A stretch of 10,736 nucleotides of DNA from Acidimicrobiaceae bacterium (GCA_013044365.1 JABEUP010000051.1:1-10736), one strand, 5' to 3'. Positions 1 to 7,757 are shown, counted from the first letter of the stretch. The notes: a model not told the origin generated them from the letters alone. Numbers and translations: made by a program.

Positions 1-234
1 ATGCTTGAAAGATACTTCTTAAGATATTTAGGTATTACCCTTATTCTCTTATATGTTTGTCATCCTCCTCTACCTGCAGTGATGTACTAGTTGCCCAACA
101 GGTCCGAGTATTAACATTTAGAAGAAGTAAAATCAGTCGCGCAGACCAAACCTCAAATCAAATCGGGAACAACTTTTTTTAAAAATAATTTTAGTATCCT
201 TCACTAAAGCCACTATAGGTGTTCGCCCTAAAGT

Positions 235-257
235 AATTATCACTAATAGTGATAATT
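235..257. promoter_or_regulatory. Perfect 23-bp palindrome, candidate operator
   Basis: The left arm AATTATCACTA (235-245) and right arm TAGTGATAATT (247-257) are perfect reverse complements around one central A. The odd-centred symmetry and 11-bp half sites fit binding by a dimeric helix-turn-helix regulator. No T-run follows it on either strand, and it is too AT-rich for a strong terminator. It lies about 160 bp upstream of the likely start point of the downstream gene, which would suit an activator better than a simple repressor. The regulator is not identifiable. Confidence 0.45.
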
Positions 258-311
258 CTGTCTTATTTACACCCCAACCATCAGTCAGATGGCGGACATA
301 AAGCGATCTGC

Positions 312-323
312 CCGAAATTTCGG
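312..323. promoter_or_regulatory. Perfect 12-bp palindrome CCGAAATTTCGG
   Basis: CCGAAATTTCGG is perfectly self-complementary with no spacer. It sits about 70 bp upstream of the extended -10 motif at 393-401. A second symmetric site in the same intergenic region strengthens the idea of regulated transcription. It is short enough to occur by chance, and its sequence is unrelated to the 235-257 palindrome, so the two need not bind the same protein. Confidence 0.25.
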
Positions 324-392
324 TTCTGAGACGGCTCAAAGTGTTGAAAAAATAACCATATTACCATTTAGATAGTTGCAGCTGGATTTTCT

Positions 393-401
393 TGCTATAG
401 T
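393..401 (+). promoter_or_regulatory. Extended -10 promoter motif (TGCTATAGT)
   Basis: TG-C-TATAGT is an extended -10 element of the housekeeping sigma factor type, matching TATAAT at five of six positions. No good -35 hexamer stands 16-18 bp upstream, as is common for extended -10 promoters. Transcription would start near 408, giving a leader of about 45 nt before the ATG at 453 with its strong ribosome-binding site. This is a sequence match only. Confidence 0.4.
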
Positions 402-442
402 CCATTCGTTCACAATTTGTTCATCGGCTTAAGACAACCTTC

Positions 443-448
443 AGGAGG
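443..448 (+). promoter_or_regulatory. Ribosome-binding site AGGAGG deciding the start at 453
   Basis: AGGAGG lies 4 nt before ATG 453, which is close but workable. It is the only strong Shine-Dalgarno sequence near the 5' end of this frame. It moves the start 12 codons downstream of the longest reading, which would begin at 417. Confidence 0.7.
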
Positions 449-452
449 TCAA

Positions 453-2213
453 ATGAAGTACGCTCCTTACGACTCCCCTACCTGGGGTTCAGACGTTATG
501 GCGGAGGTAGTCCGGGGACTGGGTTATAAATATGTCTCGCTGAATCCTGGATCATCGTTTCGTGGGCTGCACGATTCCCTGGTCAATTACTGCGGTAACG
601 ACGTGGAAATGATCGAATGTCCCCATGAAAAGATAGCGGTAGCCCTCGCACACGGGTATGCCAAAGCTTCAGGGGAGCCAATGGCAGTTATTCTTCACGA
701 CCTCGTCGGCCTATTGCATGGAACCATGGGTGTCTACTACGCATATCTCGACCGAGTACCCGTGATGATCATGGGAGGGTCAGGGCCGTTTGTTCAAGAC
801 CATCGGCGGCCAAATATCGACTGGATCCATTCAGCTAACGTGCAGGGCGAAGCGGTCAGAGCCTACACAAAATGGGATCATGAACCAAGAAGCATAAACT
901 CGGTTCCGAGCATTATGGCACGCGCCCACCGAGTGGCGGTAAGCGAACCGGCAGGCCCTGTTTATGTGGCTTTGGATGCTGGGTTGCAAGAGTCAGAACT
1001 CGATCATCCCGTCGACTTGTCCGGACTGAGCAAGTTGTCCAAGGTCCCCTCATCGGTGGGTCCGGATCCTGAAGTACTTAAAGCCTTGGCCGTAAAACTC
1101 TGTGAAGCTAGTCGTCCAATTTTAATAGTCGGACATGCCGGAAGAGATCCAAAGGCGTTCTATCAGCTCATTGAACTGGCAGAACAGGTCGGCATTGGCG
1201 TCATTGACACTGGAATTCGCCTTTCGTTCCCGAACCAGCATCCGCTCGAATCTACCGACAGCGGGGCGCTTGAAAAAACGGATTGTCTGTTTTTTCTTGA
1301 TGTCAAAGACATGGGTAAAGCTACCCAGAAGCTCGAGTCAATCACTCGAACAGTAGTTTCACGGATTCCTTCTGACGCGACAATCCTTGACCTTGGATTC
1401 AATGATCTGGGCCTGTCGTCGTGGAGCGAAGACTACGCAGAACTCCTTCCCGTGGACATTCAGGTGACTGCCGATACCGCAGTCGCGTTACCAATGCTCC
1501 TTGAGATGTGCAAGAACCTCGTTAGCAGTGATAGCTCAGAAGTTGCAAAAAGACGTGAGGCATACAAAGCAGAACTTACTGAAATGCACAATGCTATCTG
1601 GGAAAAATGGCGCGAGGAGGCCAATGCGTCCAGGTCGATGTCTCCTGTGTCCACTTCGCGATTGGCATCAGAAGTATGGGAAGTTGTTCGAGACTTCGAT
1701 TGGGTGCTTACAGCAAACACGGTTGCCCATTGGGCAAAGCGGATTTGGGACTTCAACAAACCTTATCGTCATCCTGGGGTACACCTTGGAACTGCTACTC
1801 AGATCGGAATTTCACTTGGAGTTGCGCTGGCGCACAAGGGAACCGGAAGGTTGGTTGTCGACCTTCAGCCGGATGGCGATCTCATGTTTGATGCGGGCGC
1901 ACTTTGGGTGGCAGCCAAGTACGAGCTGCCTCTCCTGGTCGTCATGTTCAACAATAGGGCTTACTACAACGATTGGGAGCACCAGGAAAGACTTGCCAAA
2001 CAAAGGGGGACTCCGAAAGAGCGCGCGAATATCGGCATGGAAATAGATGGTCCGGCCCCTGATTTTGCCGCACTGGCCAGATCCTTCTCCTGGTGGGCCG
2101 AAGGTCCGATAACTGATCCGAACCTGGTTCAAGACGCCGTTCGCCGAGCGGCCGAATGGGTTACATCAACCGGTAAACCAGCCCTGGTTGACGTGATTTG
2201 CCAACCTAAATAG
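453..2213 (+). CDS. Thiamine-diphosphate-dependent enzyme, acetolactate synthase-like, substrate unknown
   Basis: The 586-residue protein has the three-domain layout of the acetolactate synthase/benzoylformate decarboxylase superfamily. The N-terminal Pyr domain (about 1-180) carries the likely catalytic glutamate E59 in CPHEKIAVALAHGYAK, the residue that activates the thiamine ring. A central domain follows (about 205-345), then the PP domain with a diphosphate/Mg2+ motif running from D474-G475 to N500-N501 (27 residues apart). The usual GDG is PDG here. The start is the ATG at 453, because AGGAGG at 443-448 stands just before it; an in-frame ATG at 417 has no such site. The segment NPGSSFRGLHDSL resembles, from memory, a group annotated only as thiamine-pyrophosphate-requiring proteins. 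The reaction is probably decarboxylation or carboligation of a 2-oxo acid, but the substrate cannot be read from the sequence. No signal peptide or membrane segment is seen, and no partner gene is adjacent. A regulatory small subunit as in true acetolactate synthase is absent, which argues against ilvB. Confidence 0.9.
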   Translation: MKYAPYDSPTWGSDVMAEVVRGLGYKYVSLNPGSSFRGLHDSLVNYCGNDVEMIECPHEKIAVALAHGYAKASGEPMAVILHDLVGLLHGTMGVYYAYLDRVPVMIMGGSGPFVQDHRRPNIDWIHSANVQGEAVRAYTKWDHEPRSINSVPSIMARAHRVAVSEPAGPVYVALDAGLQESELDHPVDLSGLSKLSKVPSSVGPDPEVLKALAVKLCEASRPILIVGHAGRDPKAFYQLIELAEQVGIGVIDTGIRLSFPNQHPLESTDSGALEKTDCLFFLDVKDMGKATQKLESITRTVVSRIPSDATILDLGFNDLGLSSWSEDYAELLPVDIQVTADTAVALPMLLEMCKNLVSSDSSEVAKRREAYKAELTEMHNAIWEKWREEANASRSMSPVSTSRLASEVWEVVRDFDWVLTANTVAHWAKRIWDFNKPYRHPGVHLGTATQIGISLGVALAHKGTGRLVVDLQPDGDLMFDAGALWVAAKYELPLLVVMFNNRAYYNDWEHQERLAKQRGTPKERANIGMEIDGPAPDFAALARSFSWWAEGPITDPNLVQDAVRRAAEWVTSTGKPALVDVICQPK

Positions 2214-2224
2214 ATCTTTACCCA

Positions 2225-2262
2225 GGTACCGCCATCTTGACCCACAACAAGATGGCGGTACC
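2225..2262. terminator. Strong hairpin between convergent genes, probable bidirectional terminator
   Basis: GGTACCGCCATCTTG (2225-2239) pairs perfectly with CAAGATGGCGGTACC (2248-2262) around an 8-nt loop. It begins 11 bp after the stop of the thiamine-diphosphate enzyme gene and ends 25 bp before the stop of the convergent acetyltransferase gene, so it can serve both transcripts. Neither side has a proper T-run (ATTATTC follows on the + strand), so it departs from the textbook intrinsic terminator. The position and 15-bp perfect stem still make termination or 3'-end protection the best reading. Confidence 0.7.
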
Positions 2263-2287
2263 ATTATTCAACCCATCGGTTACAACG

Positions 2288-2878
2288 TTATTGGAAGTAC
2301 AGATTCGCGAATTCGGCCTTTCTGAGTATCCACTCTTCCTGAGTTATCGCATAGTGTACGTGATCTTCCCAGGATCCGTTAATCTCCAAATATTTGAGTG
2401 ATATACCTTCGAGACGCAACTTGAGCTTCTCGGGCACTCTCCTTGAGGCAAAATTCCTCGGGATTATAGAAATCTGAATTCTGTGAAGTGACACCGTTTC
2501 AAACGCAAAACGCATTACCAGAGCTACTGCTTCTGGCATATATCCGTTGCCGGCAAGGTTCTCGTCAATCCAATAACCAACGTTTCCAGTCTGACAAGGT
2601 CCCCTTTGAATCGATGAAATATTCGCCTCTCCAATAAACCGGTCACCTAGAAATAGTCCAAATGCGTAAGCGGAATCACTTATACGCTCGCGCTCGGCAG
2701 TTGCGCAACGGGCACCAAAAATTCGTTTGTCATACAACTGATAGCTCCCAATGGATGTCCGAGGCTCCCATTTTCTTAGCCAATCATTGCAGCGCACCCT
2801 AACTTCCCGCCAAGCCTCGAAGTCATCGATGACCAATGGCCTAAGGTATATGCGCCTCCCTTCAAGCCGATAGCGCAC
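2288..2878 (-). CDS. RimJ/RimL-like GNAT N-acetyltransferase
   Basis: This 196-residue protein is a GNAT-fold acetyltransferase of the RimJ/RimL type, which transfer acetyl from acetyl-CoA to the N-terminal amine of ribosomal or other proteins. The N-terminal strand LEGRRIYLRPL is typical. GYWIDENLAGNGYMPEA (102-117) contains the acetyl-CoA-binding turn NLAGNGY (107-113), and LHRIQISIIPRN with ASRRVPEKL (131-152) is the C-terminal part of the family signature. The usual EKLGL is EKLKL here. I prefer the GTG at 2878: a GAGAGG stretch lies 8 nt upstream of it. The first possible GTG, at 2887, directly abuts that stretch. The gene is monocistronic, convergent with the thiamine-diphosphate enzyme gene and divergent from the glycosyltransferases. 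Its true substrate is unknown; family members also include small-molecule and antibiotic acetyltransferases. Confidence 0.85.
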   Translation of the reverse strand: MRYRLEGRRIYLRPLVIDDFEAWREVRVRCNDWLRKWEPRTSIGSYQLYDKRIFGARCATAERERISDSAYAFGLFLGDRFIGEANISSIQRGPCQTGNVGYWIDENLAGNGYMPEAVALVMRFAFETVSLHRIQISIIPRNFASRRVPEKLKLRLEGISLKYLEINGSWEDHVHYAITQEEWILRKAEFANLYFQ

Positions 2879-2936
2879 TACGCACACCTCTCCAAATGTC
2901 CCCAGCCATAAACTTATTTCCTAACGAACCTAGAGG

Positions 2937-2942
2937 TATAAT
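2937..2942 (+). promoter_or_regulatory. Consensus -10 hexamer TATAAT ahead of the first glycosyltransferase
   Basis: A perfect TATAAT lies in the divergent gap between the acetyltransferase and the first glycosyltransferase, with only a poor -35 match (TTATTT, 2914-2919) 17 bp upstream. Transcription would begin near 2949, leaving about 60 nt of leader before the TTG at 3010. A second candidate, TACAAT at 2972-2977, is also present. Assignment is by motif alone. Confidence 0.4.
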
Positions 2943-3009
2943 CCAAACGAATCAAGAAGTTACGGGTAAATTACAATAATAAAATTAGCCACCTGAAAGC
3001 TGGGATTTC

Positions 3010-5202
3010 TTGGCGACCCGAAGCACGTACTTAGAAAATGATTTTGTAGAACTCGACCTCGGGCGCCACTTCGTCGTCTCTGACGGTCTTATACACTTGC
3101 CTGCCGGCACTTTGTGTGGACCACTTCAGATAGCAAATCTAGGCACCAAGTGGGGATACTTGGAGGTATCTCTTTCAGGACCAGGTCCATTTGATCTGCC
3201 CCAGCTGATCGTGGCCGCAAGCGAACAGGACCAGCAGAACATTGCAATATCGCTGAAATTCAAGCGCAATAATCAAGATGGCTCAGTGAGTTTCGGTACT
3301 CCAGTCAGTCGCCAACGTCTAGATAAAACACTCTACCTAATCGCATCGCTAAGAAACTGCGCGGTTACAAAGATTGAATCCCGGGTATCTCCCTTGACCG
3401 AAAGCAAGGCGGCAAGGATATTCGCTGCTGGAATTCTGAAGAGGCCAATCTTGATATTAAAATCCGGCCTAAAACAAAATAAAGGATATTGCTTCCAGGA
3501 CTGGCCTAAACACTCGACCCCTAAAGACCGATTCCGATCGATAATCGAACTAGCTACTCGAAACTTCCCTAACCCTGACGACCTACAGTTCGGCCAGGAC
3601 CCAGAGTACACCTTCTGGAGTAACCACAGATTCGGAACTCTAATCCCGCGACGGATGATAGATAACGGAGAAAGAACTTTTCCTCTCCATGTGGGAGTGA
3701 TGACAAAGGACGGCAAAACTGACACGGCACTGTACCTGACCCTGAACTCCCTGCTTTCGGCCAATATCCCGGGAGAAATGATCTCAGTGATTAGTGATCA
3801 GACAACGCTACAACTGCCGCATGGAATCATAACAATTTCAGAGACGGCCCATCGAGAGCGGCTCACCTACATAAGCGACGACAGCTTCCTTATGATCCTG
3901 AATTCCGGCGATTGCGTATCACGAGACTTCCTGGACACTTGCCAAAACAACTTGGATAAATTGCAAATTTCCTATGCATACTTGGACCACGACCGCGTTT
4001 CGCCCGACGGAACCTACTGCCAATTTGAATTCAAGCCTGATTGCAGTCCAAACTACCTTCTCTTTCACAATTATCCCTCAGGGGCTGCGGTAGTACGAAT
4101 GTCGCATTTACGGGATCTATTCAAAAAGCTACCCGCCTTGGCCTTAATAGGAATAAATGCTGCGATTTATGCCTGCGCAATTGACGCGTCTCAAAATGCT
4201 GACACTTCTGTTATTCATGTAGCAGTTCCATCGATCCATCTTGCTAACAAAACATCAACCCTTACCAGCAGTGACCTCGCTGAAGACCAAAAATCCCGGG
4301 AACTTCTGCTTAATTTATACGCACCAAATCTTACGATTGAACCGTCAAATACAACTCAGACAAACTGGCATTCAAAGAACCCCCGGCCACCAAAGATCAG
4401 CATCCTCATCCCCACGAAAAACCGGATAGATTTGCTCAAACCAGCGATAGATTCGATTAGTAACCATACAAAATATCCAAACTACGAAATCGTAATTATC
4501 AACAACCAGAGCGACGATGAGGAAACAATTTCCTATCTTGAACACTTGGCACGACAAGGCACAGCCACTGTAACGACCTTCGATGAGCAGTTCAACTTTG
4601 CCAGGATGCACAACCAACTGGTTCCTCAACTAACAACTGAATACGTACTAATGATGAACAACGACACCGAAGTCTTCGATTCTTTATGGCTTACCAAATT
4701 GGTGGATCTGTTTGAGCTGCCCAATTTAGGAATCGTTGGGAACAAACTGATTTACCCAGATGGCACAATACAGCACATGGGTGCCATCGGGGGTCTAAAA
4801 GGTCCAATGGCACATCCATTTTCGGGGGCTGACGATGCCAAAGAAAACCCGCTGTTGGCGTTTCCGAGAGATGTGCTCGGTGTAACAGGCGCATGCCTGT
4901 TAATTCCCCAACGTCTATATATTGCCTGCGAGGGAATGGATGAGAAGTTAGCCGTAAGTTTCAATGACATGGACCTCTGCCTATCCGTCAGGGTGAACTT
5001 GCGAAAGGCAGTGATTGTTTCAAGCTCTGGTGGAGTAATCCATAAAGAATCACGGTCGAGAGGAACCAGGTTCAGCAAAGAACACCAGGACCTACTAAAC
5101 GCCGAAGCAGATTACTTCAATTCCAAATGGCTTAACCACATAAGACCTGATCCCTTTTATAACCCGAACCTTTCTCTGAATAGCGCCTACAAGTTACAGT
5201 AG
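3010..5202 (+). CDS. Glycosyltransferase, two GT2-type units, the first degenerate
   Basis: This protein of 730 residues probably transfers sugars in surface polysaccharide synthesis. Residues 1-215 form a beta-rich N-terminal region I cannot assign. Residues 224-420 align by eye with the first GT unit of the neighbouring paralog, but the expected DQDD is NSGD (298-301) and the nucleotide-binding start ISVVxxVYN is replaced by LHVGVMTKD. The following LDHD (326-328 region) is kept. The second unit (from K462) is intact: ISILIPTKNR, the metal-binding NNDTE (550-554), and SFNDMDLC (650-657). The C-terminus is rich in DPFYNPNLSL, as in many such enzymes. No membrane segments are visible, so it should act at the cytoplasmic face. 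Translation must begin at or after the TTG at 3010, since a TAG lies 22 bp upstream in frame and no ATG intervenes; only a weak GAAAG (2995-2999) precedes it. The donor and acceptor sugars are unknown. Confidence 0.85.
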   Translation: MATRSTYLENDFVELDLGRHFVVSDGLIHLPAGTLCGPLQIANLGTKWGYLEVSLSGPGPFDLPQLIVAASEQDQQNIAISLKFKRNNQDGSVSFGTPVSRQRLDKTLYLIASLRNCAVTKIESRVSPLTESKAARIFAAGILKRPILILKSGLKQNKGYCFQDWPKHSTPKDRFRSIIELATRNFPNPDDLQFGQDPEYTFWSNHRFGTLIPRRMIDNGERTFPLHVGVMTKDGKTDTALYLTLNSLLSANIPGEMISVISDQTTLQLPHGIITISETAHRERLTYISDDSFLMILNSGDCVSRDFLDTCQNNLDKLQISYAYLDHDRVSPDGTYCQFEFKPDCSPNYLLFHNYPSGAAVVRMSHLRDLFKKLPALALIGINAAIYACAIDASQNADTSVIHVAVPSIHLANKTSTLTSSDLAEDQKSRELLLNLYAPNLTIEPSNTTQTNWHSKNPRPPKISILIPTKNRIDLLKPAIDSISNHTKYPNYEIVIINNQSDDEETISYLEHLARQGTATVTTFDEQFNFARMHNQLVPQLTTEYVLMMNNDTEVFDSLWLTKLVDLFELPNLGIVGNKLIYPDGTIQHMGAIGGLKGPMAHPFSGADDAKENPLLAFPRDVLGVTGACLLIPQRLYIACEGMDEKLAVSFNDMDLCLSVRVNLRKAVIVSSSGGVIHKESRSRGTRFSKEHQDLLNAEADYFNSKWLNHIRPDPFYNPNLSLNSAYKLQ

Positions 5203-5255
5203 GTTCGCAAAATATATGGACCGCATTGAAAATTCCGCTACACACGGATAGTTTC

Positions 5256-5261
5256 TATACT
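5256..5261 (+). promoter_or_regulatory. Possible -10 hexamer TATACT between the glycosyltransferase genes
   Basis: The 171-bp gap between the two glycosyltransferases contains TATACT, a five-of-six match to the -10 consensus. The nearest good -35-like hexamer, TTGAAA at 5226-5231, is 24 bp away, too far for normal spacing. TTGAAA could instead pair with TAGTTT (5249-5254) at 17 bp. The second gene may therefore have its own promoter in addition to read-through from the first. No strong hairpin is seen in the gap. Confidence 0.25.
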
Positions 5262-5373
5262 GCCGTGGACCGAGTAATCCGCTATCGACTATCATCGCGG
5301 GTAAGCACGGCAACTTAGAGAGAGAACGATCGAATTGAATAAATGCAATTGGAAAACCGAAAGAGCCCATTGA

Positions 5374-7728
5374 GTGACACTTTCAATATCGACCGCTGAT
5401 CTAAACACATTTAGGGTTTTCGAAGACCACGCATACTATGTTCCGCCCGGGAACTGGCTCCACCTTGTCGAATCCGAATTCATCGAAAGCGGAGAAATCG
5501 CCTTAGGATCTTGGGCGGAAATCCTCCTCAATTTCGAATCACTTAGATGCGAACAGGGTGCAGTTCCTCAGCTTCTTTTAAATCGGATAATCCAAGACGA
5601 TCCTCTCCAGGAAAAAGCACGCGGCAAAGATAAAGAAGTCGTCCGGATCAAGACCAAAACAGTGCTGTTCGCAGAACTGAGAAAACACGAGTTTGTTGGC
5701 TATATCCCTCCCGGAAAATATCATTCAGTCCAACTAGGTTTCGGGGATGCAGGAGCTTCCTTTGCCGCTATAGAACTGTCCAGCAATAGCTCTAACCGAA
5801 TAATTGGCTTTCGGCACTTTGCCTTGAGTGCGTACCACAGAGCGGTGTCCATGGTCAATTCGCCCAATCCAGAAACGGTCAGAAGATTCAGAAAAACGGC
5901 GGGCTCGTTGGTATCTTTGCTAAACGGGATTAAGGACGATCTGGTTGGAGTCAAACCCCTCGAAGAAATTCCCGATGGTCCGTATGAATTAGAAGAGTAT
6001 GAAACCTGGTTTGCTAAAAATTGTTCCATAGGCGCCAAGGAAGAGACTGTTGCTGAATATTTCATTTCGACATTTTCCCTAAAACCATTAATTTCAGTCG
6101 TACTCGGTGTATACAACCCGGACCCAATCCTTCTTGCCGCTACAACCCATTCGATCCTTAACCAAATATACGATCAATTCGAGCTTGTCATCGCTGATGC
6201 CGGATCGACTTCAGAGCAGTCGACTGGATATTTGCGACGGTTGGCCGACCTTGATCCGAGAATCAAAATAATATTCAGTAAAGACAGCCAAGACATTCCT
6301 CGTGCGGTCAATGACGCAATCGACATTAGCCGCGGAGACTATATCGCGTTTGTCGATCAGGACGATCTGCTGAACCGTGATGCGCTCTTCTGGCTGGTGG
6401 AGAAGGTCAATGAATGGCCGGGGGCCGAACTGATCTATTCTGACGAGGACTGTATCGACACCGATAACCGATTCATCCTGCCCCACTTCAAGTCTGACTG
6501 GAATATGCTGCTTCTTACCAGTTACAACTACGTGGGACACTTGCTGATGGCCAGGGCGAAGTTGGCCAAAATAGTCAAATTAAGAAGTGAGGTCAACGGG
6601 TCGCATAACTACGATTTCATACTTAGGGCAGGGCTGCAGGTCCCCGAAACTGATATTAGGCATATTCCCAGAATCCTTTATCACCAACGACTTGACGCAA
6701 ACCCGCTGAACAACGGAATTACGGATAAAGACGACGGAATAAGTCGCATTGATGCCCTTGAAGATTTCCTAAAAGTATGGAGCCCCGGGGCAACGGTTGA
6801 CCGCAAAATCCGCTCGTTCTATAACCGAGTCCACTTTCCCGTTTTAGATCCGCTACCTTCGGTTGCCATTGTGATTCCAACCCGCGACACTCCTGAAGTG
6901 CTTCAACGATGCGTAAACTCCCTAATCAACTTTACGAAATATCCAAATTACAAAATCCATATTATCAATAACCAGTCCTCGGAATCCCGAACGTTTTCGT
7001 TATTCGAGGAACTACAAACACTTCGTCAGATAGAAATACACCACTATGACAAACCTTTTAACTATTCAGATATGCATAACTGGCTTATTTCGCAACTCGA
7101 TGACGAACTTATTTGCCTACTCAACAACGACACTGAAATAATCGAGGGGTCGTGGCTGGGCGAACTAGTATCGTTGCTGTCGCTGCCCGGATTCGGTGCC
7201 GCTGGTTCACTTCTTCTCTATCCGGATAGAACCATCCAACATGCGGGGGTTACACTCGGCGTCGGCGGAATTGCGGCACACATAGCCGTAGGTGACCGCC
7301 TTGATGAACCAGGCTACTATTCACGCAATCTCCTGCCACAAGAACTCTCAGCCTGCACCGCAGCCTGTTTACTTGTAAAACGTGACCTTTACCAACAGGT
7401 CGGGGGAATGAACACCGAACGGTTACCGGTTTCATTTAATGATGTCGATCTTTGTTTAAAACTTCGTTCCGCTAAACACAAGATCGCCTGGACGCCATAT
7501 TCCAAGCTAATCCACCATGAATCCAAGAGCCGGGGCATCGATCATTATGACGAATACAAACAACTTCGTGCCGCTGGTGAAATGAGTTACTGCGCAATCA
7601 CTTGGAGATCCGAGATCACCAACGATCCTTACTACAATCCGAATTTCGACCTCAAGGCTGAGCCATACGCAAGATTGGCGAGTGTACCGAGACTCGAACT
7701 TACCCTAAAACCCGGAGTCAAAACCTGA
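5374..7728 (+). CDS. Bifunctional-type glycosyltransferase with two intact GT2 units
   Basis: The 784-residue protein is a paralog of the gene just upstream. Residues 1-200 are an unassigned N-terminal region. A short linker with YETWF leads into GT unit 1 (about 238-470), with ISVVLGVYNP, the metal-binding DQDD (328-331) and SDED (356-359). GT unit 2 starts at P495 (SVAIVIPTRD) and has NNDTE (584-588) and SFNDVDLC (from 687), then HHESKSRG. In each unit the DxD-like acidic motif should hold the divalent metal and nucleotide-sugar diphosphate. Two complete units suggest two successive or alternating sugar transfers, as in tandem-GT2 polysaccharide enzymes; this is inference. No membrane segments are seen. 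The frame opens directly after a TGA (5371-5373), so the GTG at 5374 is the earliest start; a weak GAAAGAG (5359-5365) stands 8 nt before it. The gene converges with the DUF501 gene, only 29 bp separating their stops. Confidence 0.88.
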   Translation: MTLSISTADLNTFRVFEDHAYYVPPGNWLHLVESEFIESGEIALGSWAEILLNFESLRCEQGAVPQLLLNRIIQDDPLQEKARGKDKEVVRIKTKTVLFAELRKHEFVGYIPPGKYHSVQLGFGDAGASFAAIELSSNSSNRIIGFRHFALSAYHRAVSMVNSPNPETVRRFRKTAGSLVSLLNGIKDDLVGVKPLEEIPDGPYELEEYETWFAKNCSIGAKEETVAEYFISTFSLKPLISVVLGVYNPDPILLAATTHSILNQIYDQFELVIADAGSTSEQSTGYLRRLADLDPRIKIIFSKDSQDIPRAVNDAIDISRGDYIAFVDQDDLLNRDALFWLVEKVNEWPGAELIYSDEDCIDTDNRFILPHFKSDWNMLLLTSYNYVGHLLMARAKLAKIVKLRSEVNGSHNYDFILRAGLQVPETDIRHIPRILYHQRLDANPLNNGITDKDDGISRIDALEDFLKVWSPGATVDRKIRSFYNRVHFPVLDPLPSVAIVIPTRDTPEVLQRCVNSLINFTKYPNYKIHIINNQSSESRTFSLFEELQTLRQIEIHHYDKPFNYSDMHNWLISQLDDELICLLNNDTEIIEGSWLGELVSLLSLPGFGAAGSLLLYPDRTIQHAGVTLGVGGIAAHIAVGDRLDEPGYYSRNLLPQELSACTAACLLVKRDLYQQVGGMNTERLPVSFNDVDLCLKLRSAKHKIAWTPYSKLIHHESKSRGIDHYDEYKQLRAAGEMSYCAITWRSEITNDPYYNPNFDLKAEPYARLASVPRLELTLKPGVKT

Positions 7729-7757
7729 ACTCGACGGGCGACGGTTACTCGTAGCAC

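Larger units (their letters stand above)
1..416. other. AT-rich non-coding region upstream of the thiamine-diphosphate enzyme gene
   Basis: No convincing gene is visible here. The + strand is open from base 1 to a TAG at 88-90 (29 codons, hydrophobic middle), which could be the 3' end of a gene beyond the left edge, but the stretch is too short to judge. A 68-codon - strand frame at 133-339 has no recognisable protein features and runs straight through the 235-257 palindrome, so I treat it as chance. The stretch is visibly more AT-rich than the genes, with a T7-A5 run near 174-185. It holds two perfect palindromes and a promoter-like motif, listed separately, and so reads as a regulatory intergenic region. 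Confidence 0.6.

Noticed and set aside
59..75. GAGGAGG followed by ATG on the - strand near 60-75
   Set aside because: The ATG abuts the motif and the frame ends after four codons, so it is not a gene start.
1..90. 29-codon + strand frame from the left edge with a hydrophobic core
   Set aside because: Could be the tail of an upstream gene or a small membrane peptide, but it is cut by the window edge and too short to support.
133..339. 68-codon - strand open frame upstream of the thiamine-diphosphate enzyme gene
   Set aside because: No family resemblance and no ribosome-binding site recognised, and the 235-257 palindrome falls in its middle; best explained as chance.
1501..2046. Long alternative + strand frame inside the thiamine-diphosphate enzyme gene
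   Set aside because: It lies wholly within a gene with clear domain motifs and encodes no recognisable protein; a shadow frame.
453..2213. Assignment of the thiamine-diphosphate enzyme as ilvB (acetolactate synthase)
   Set aside because: The PDG variant, the NPGSSFRGLHDSL segment and the lack of a following small-subunit gene do not fit; only the superfamily is supported.
5203..5373. Possible terminator or RNA element between the glycosyltransferase genes
   Set aside because: Only short complementary pieces such as CCGC/GCGG are present, with no T-run; nothing supports a structured RNA or terminator.
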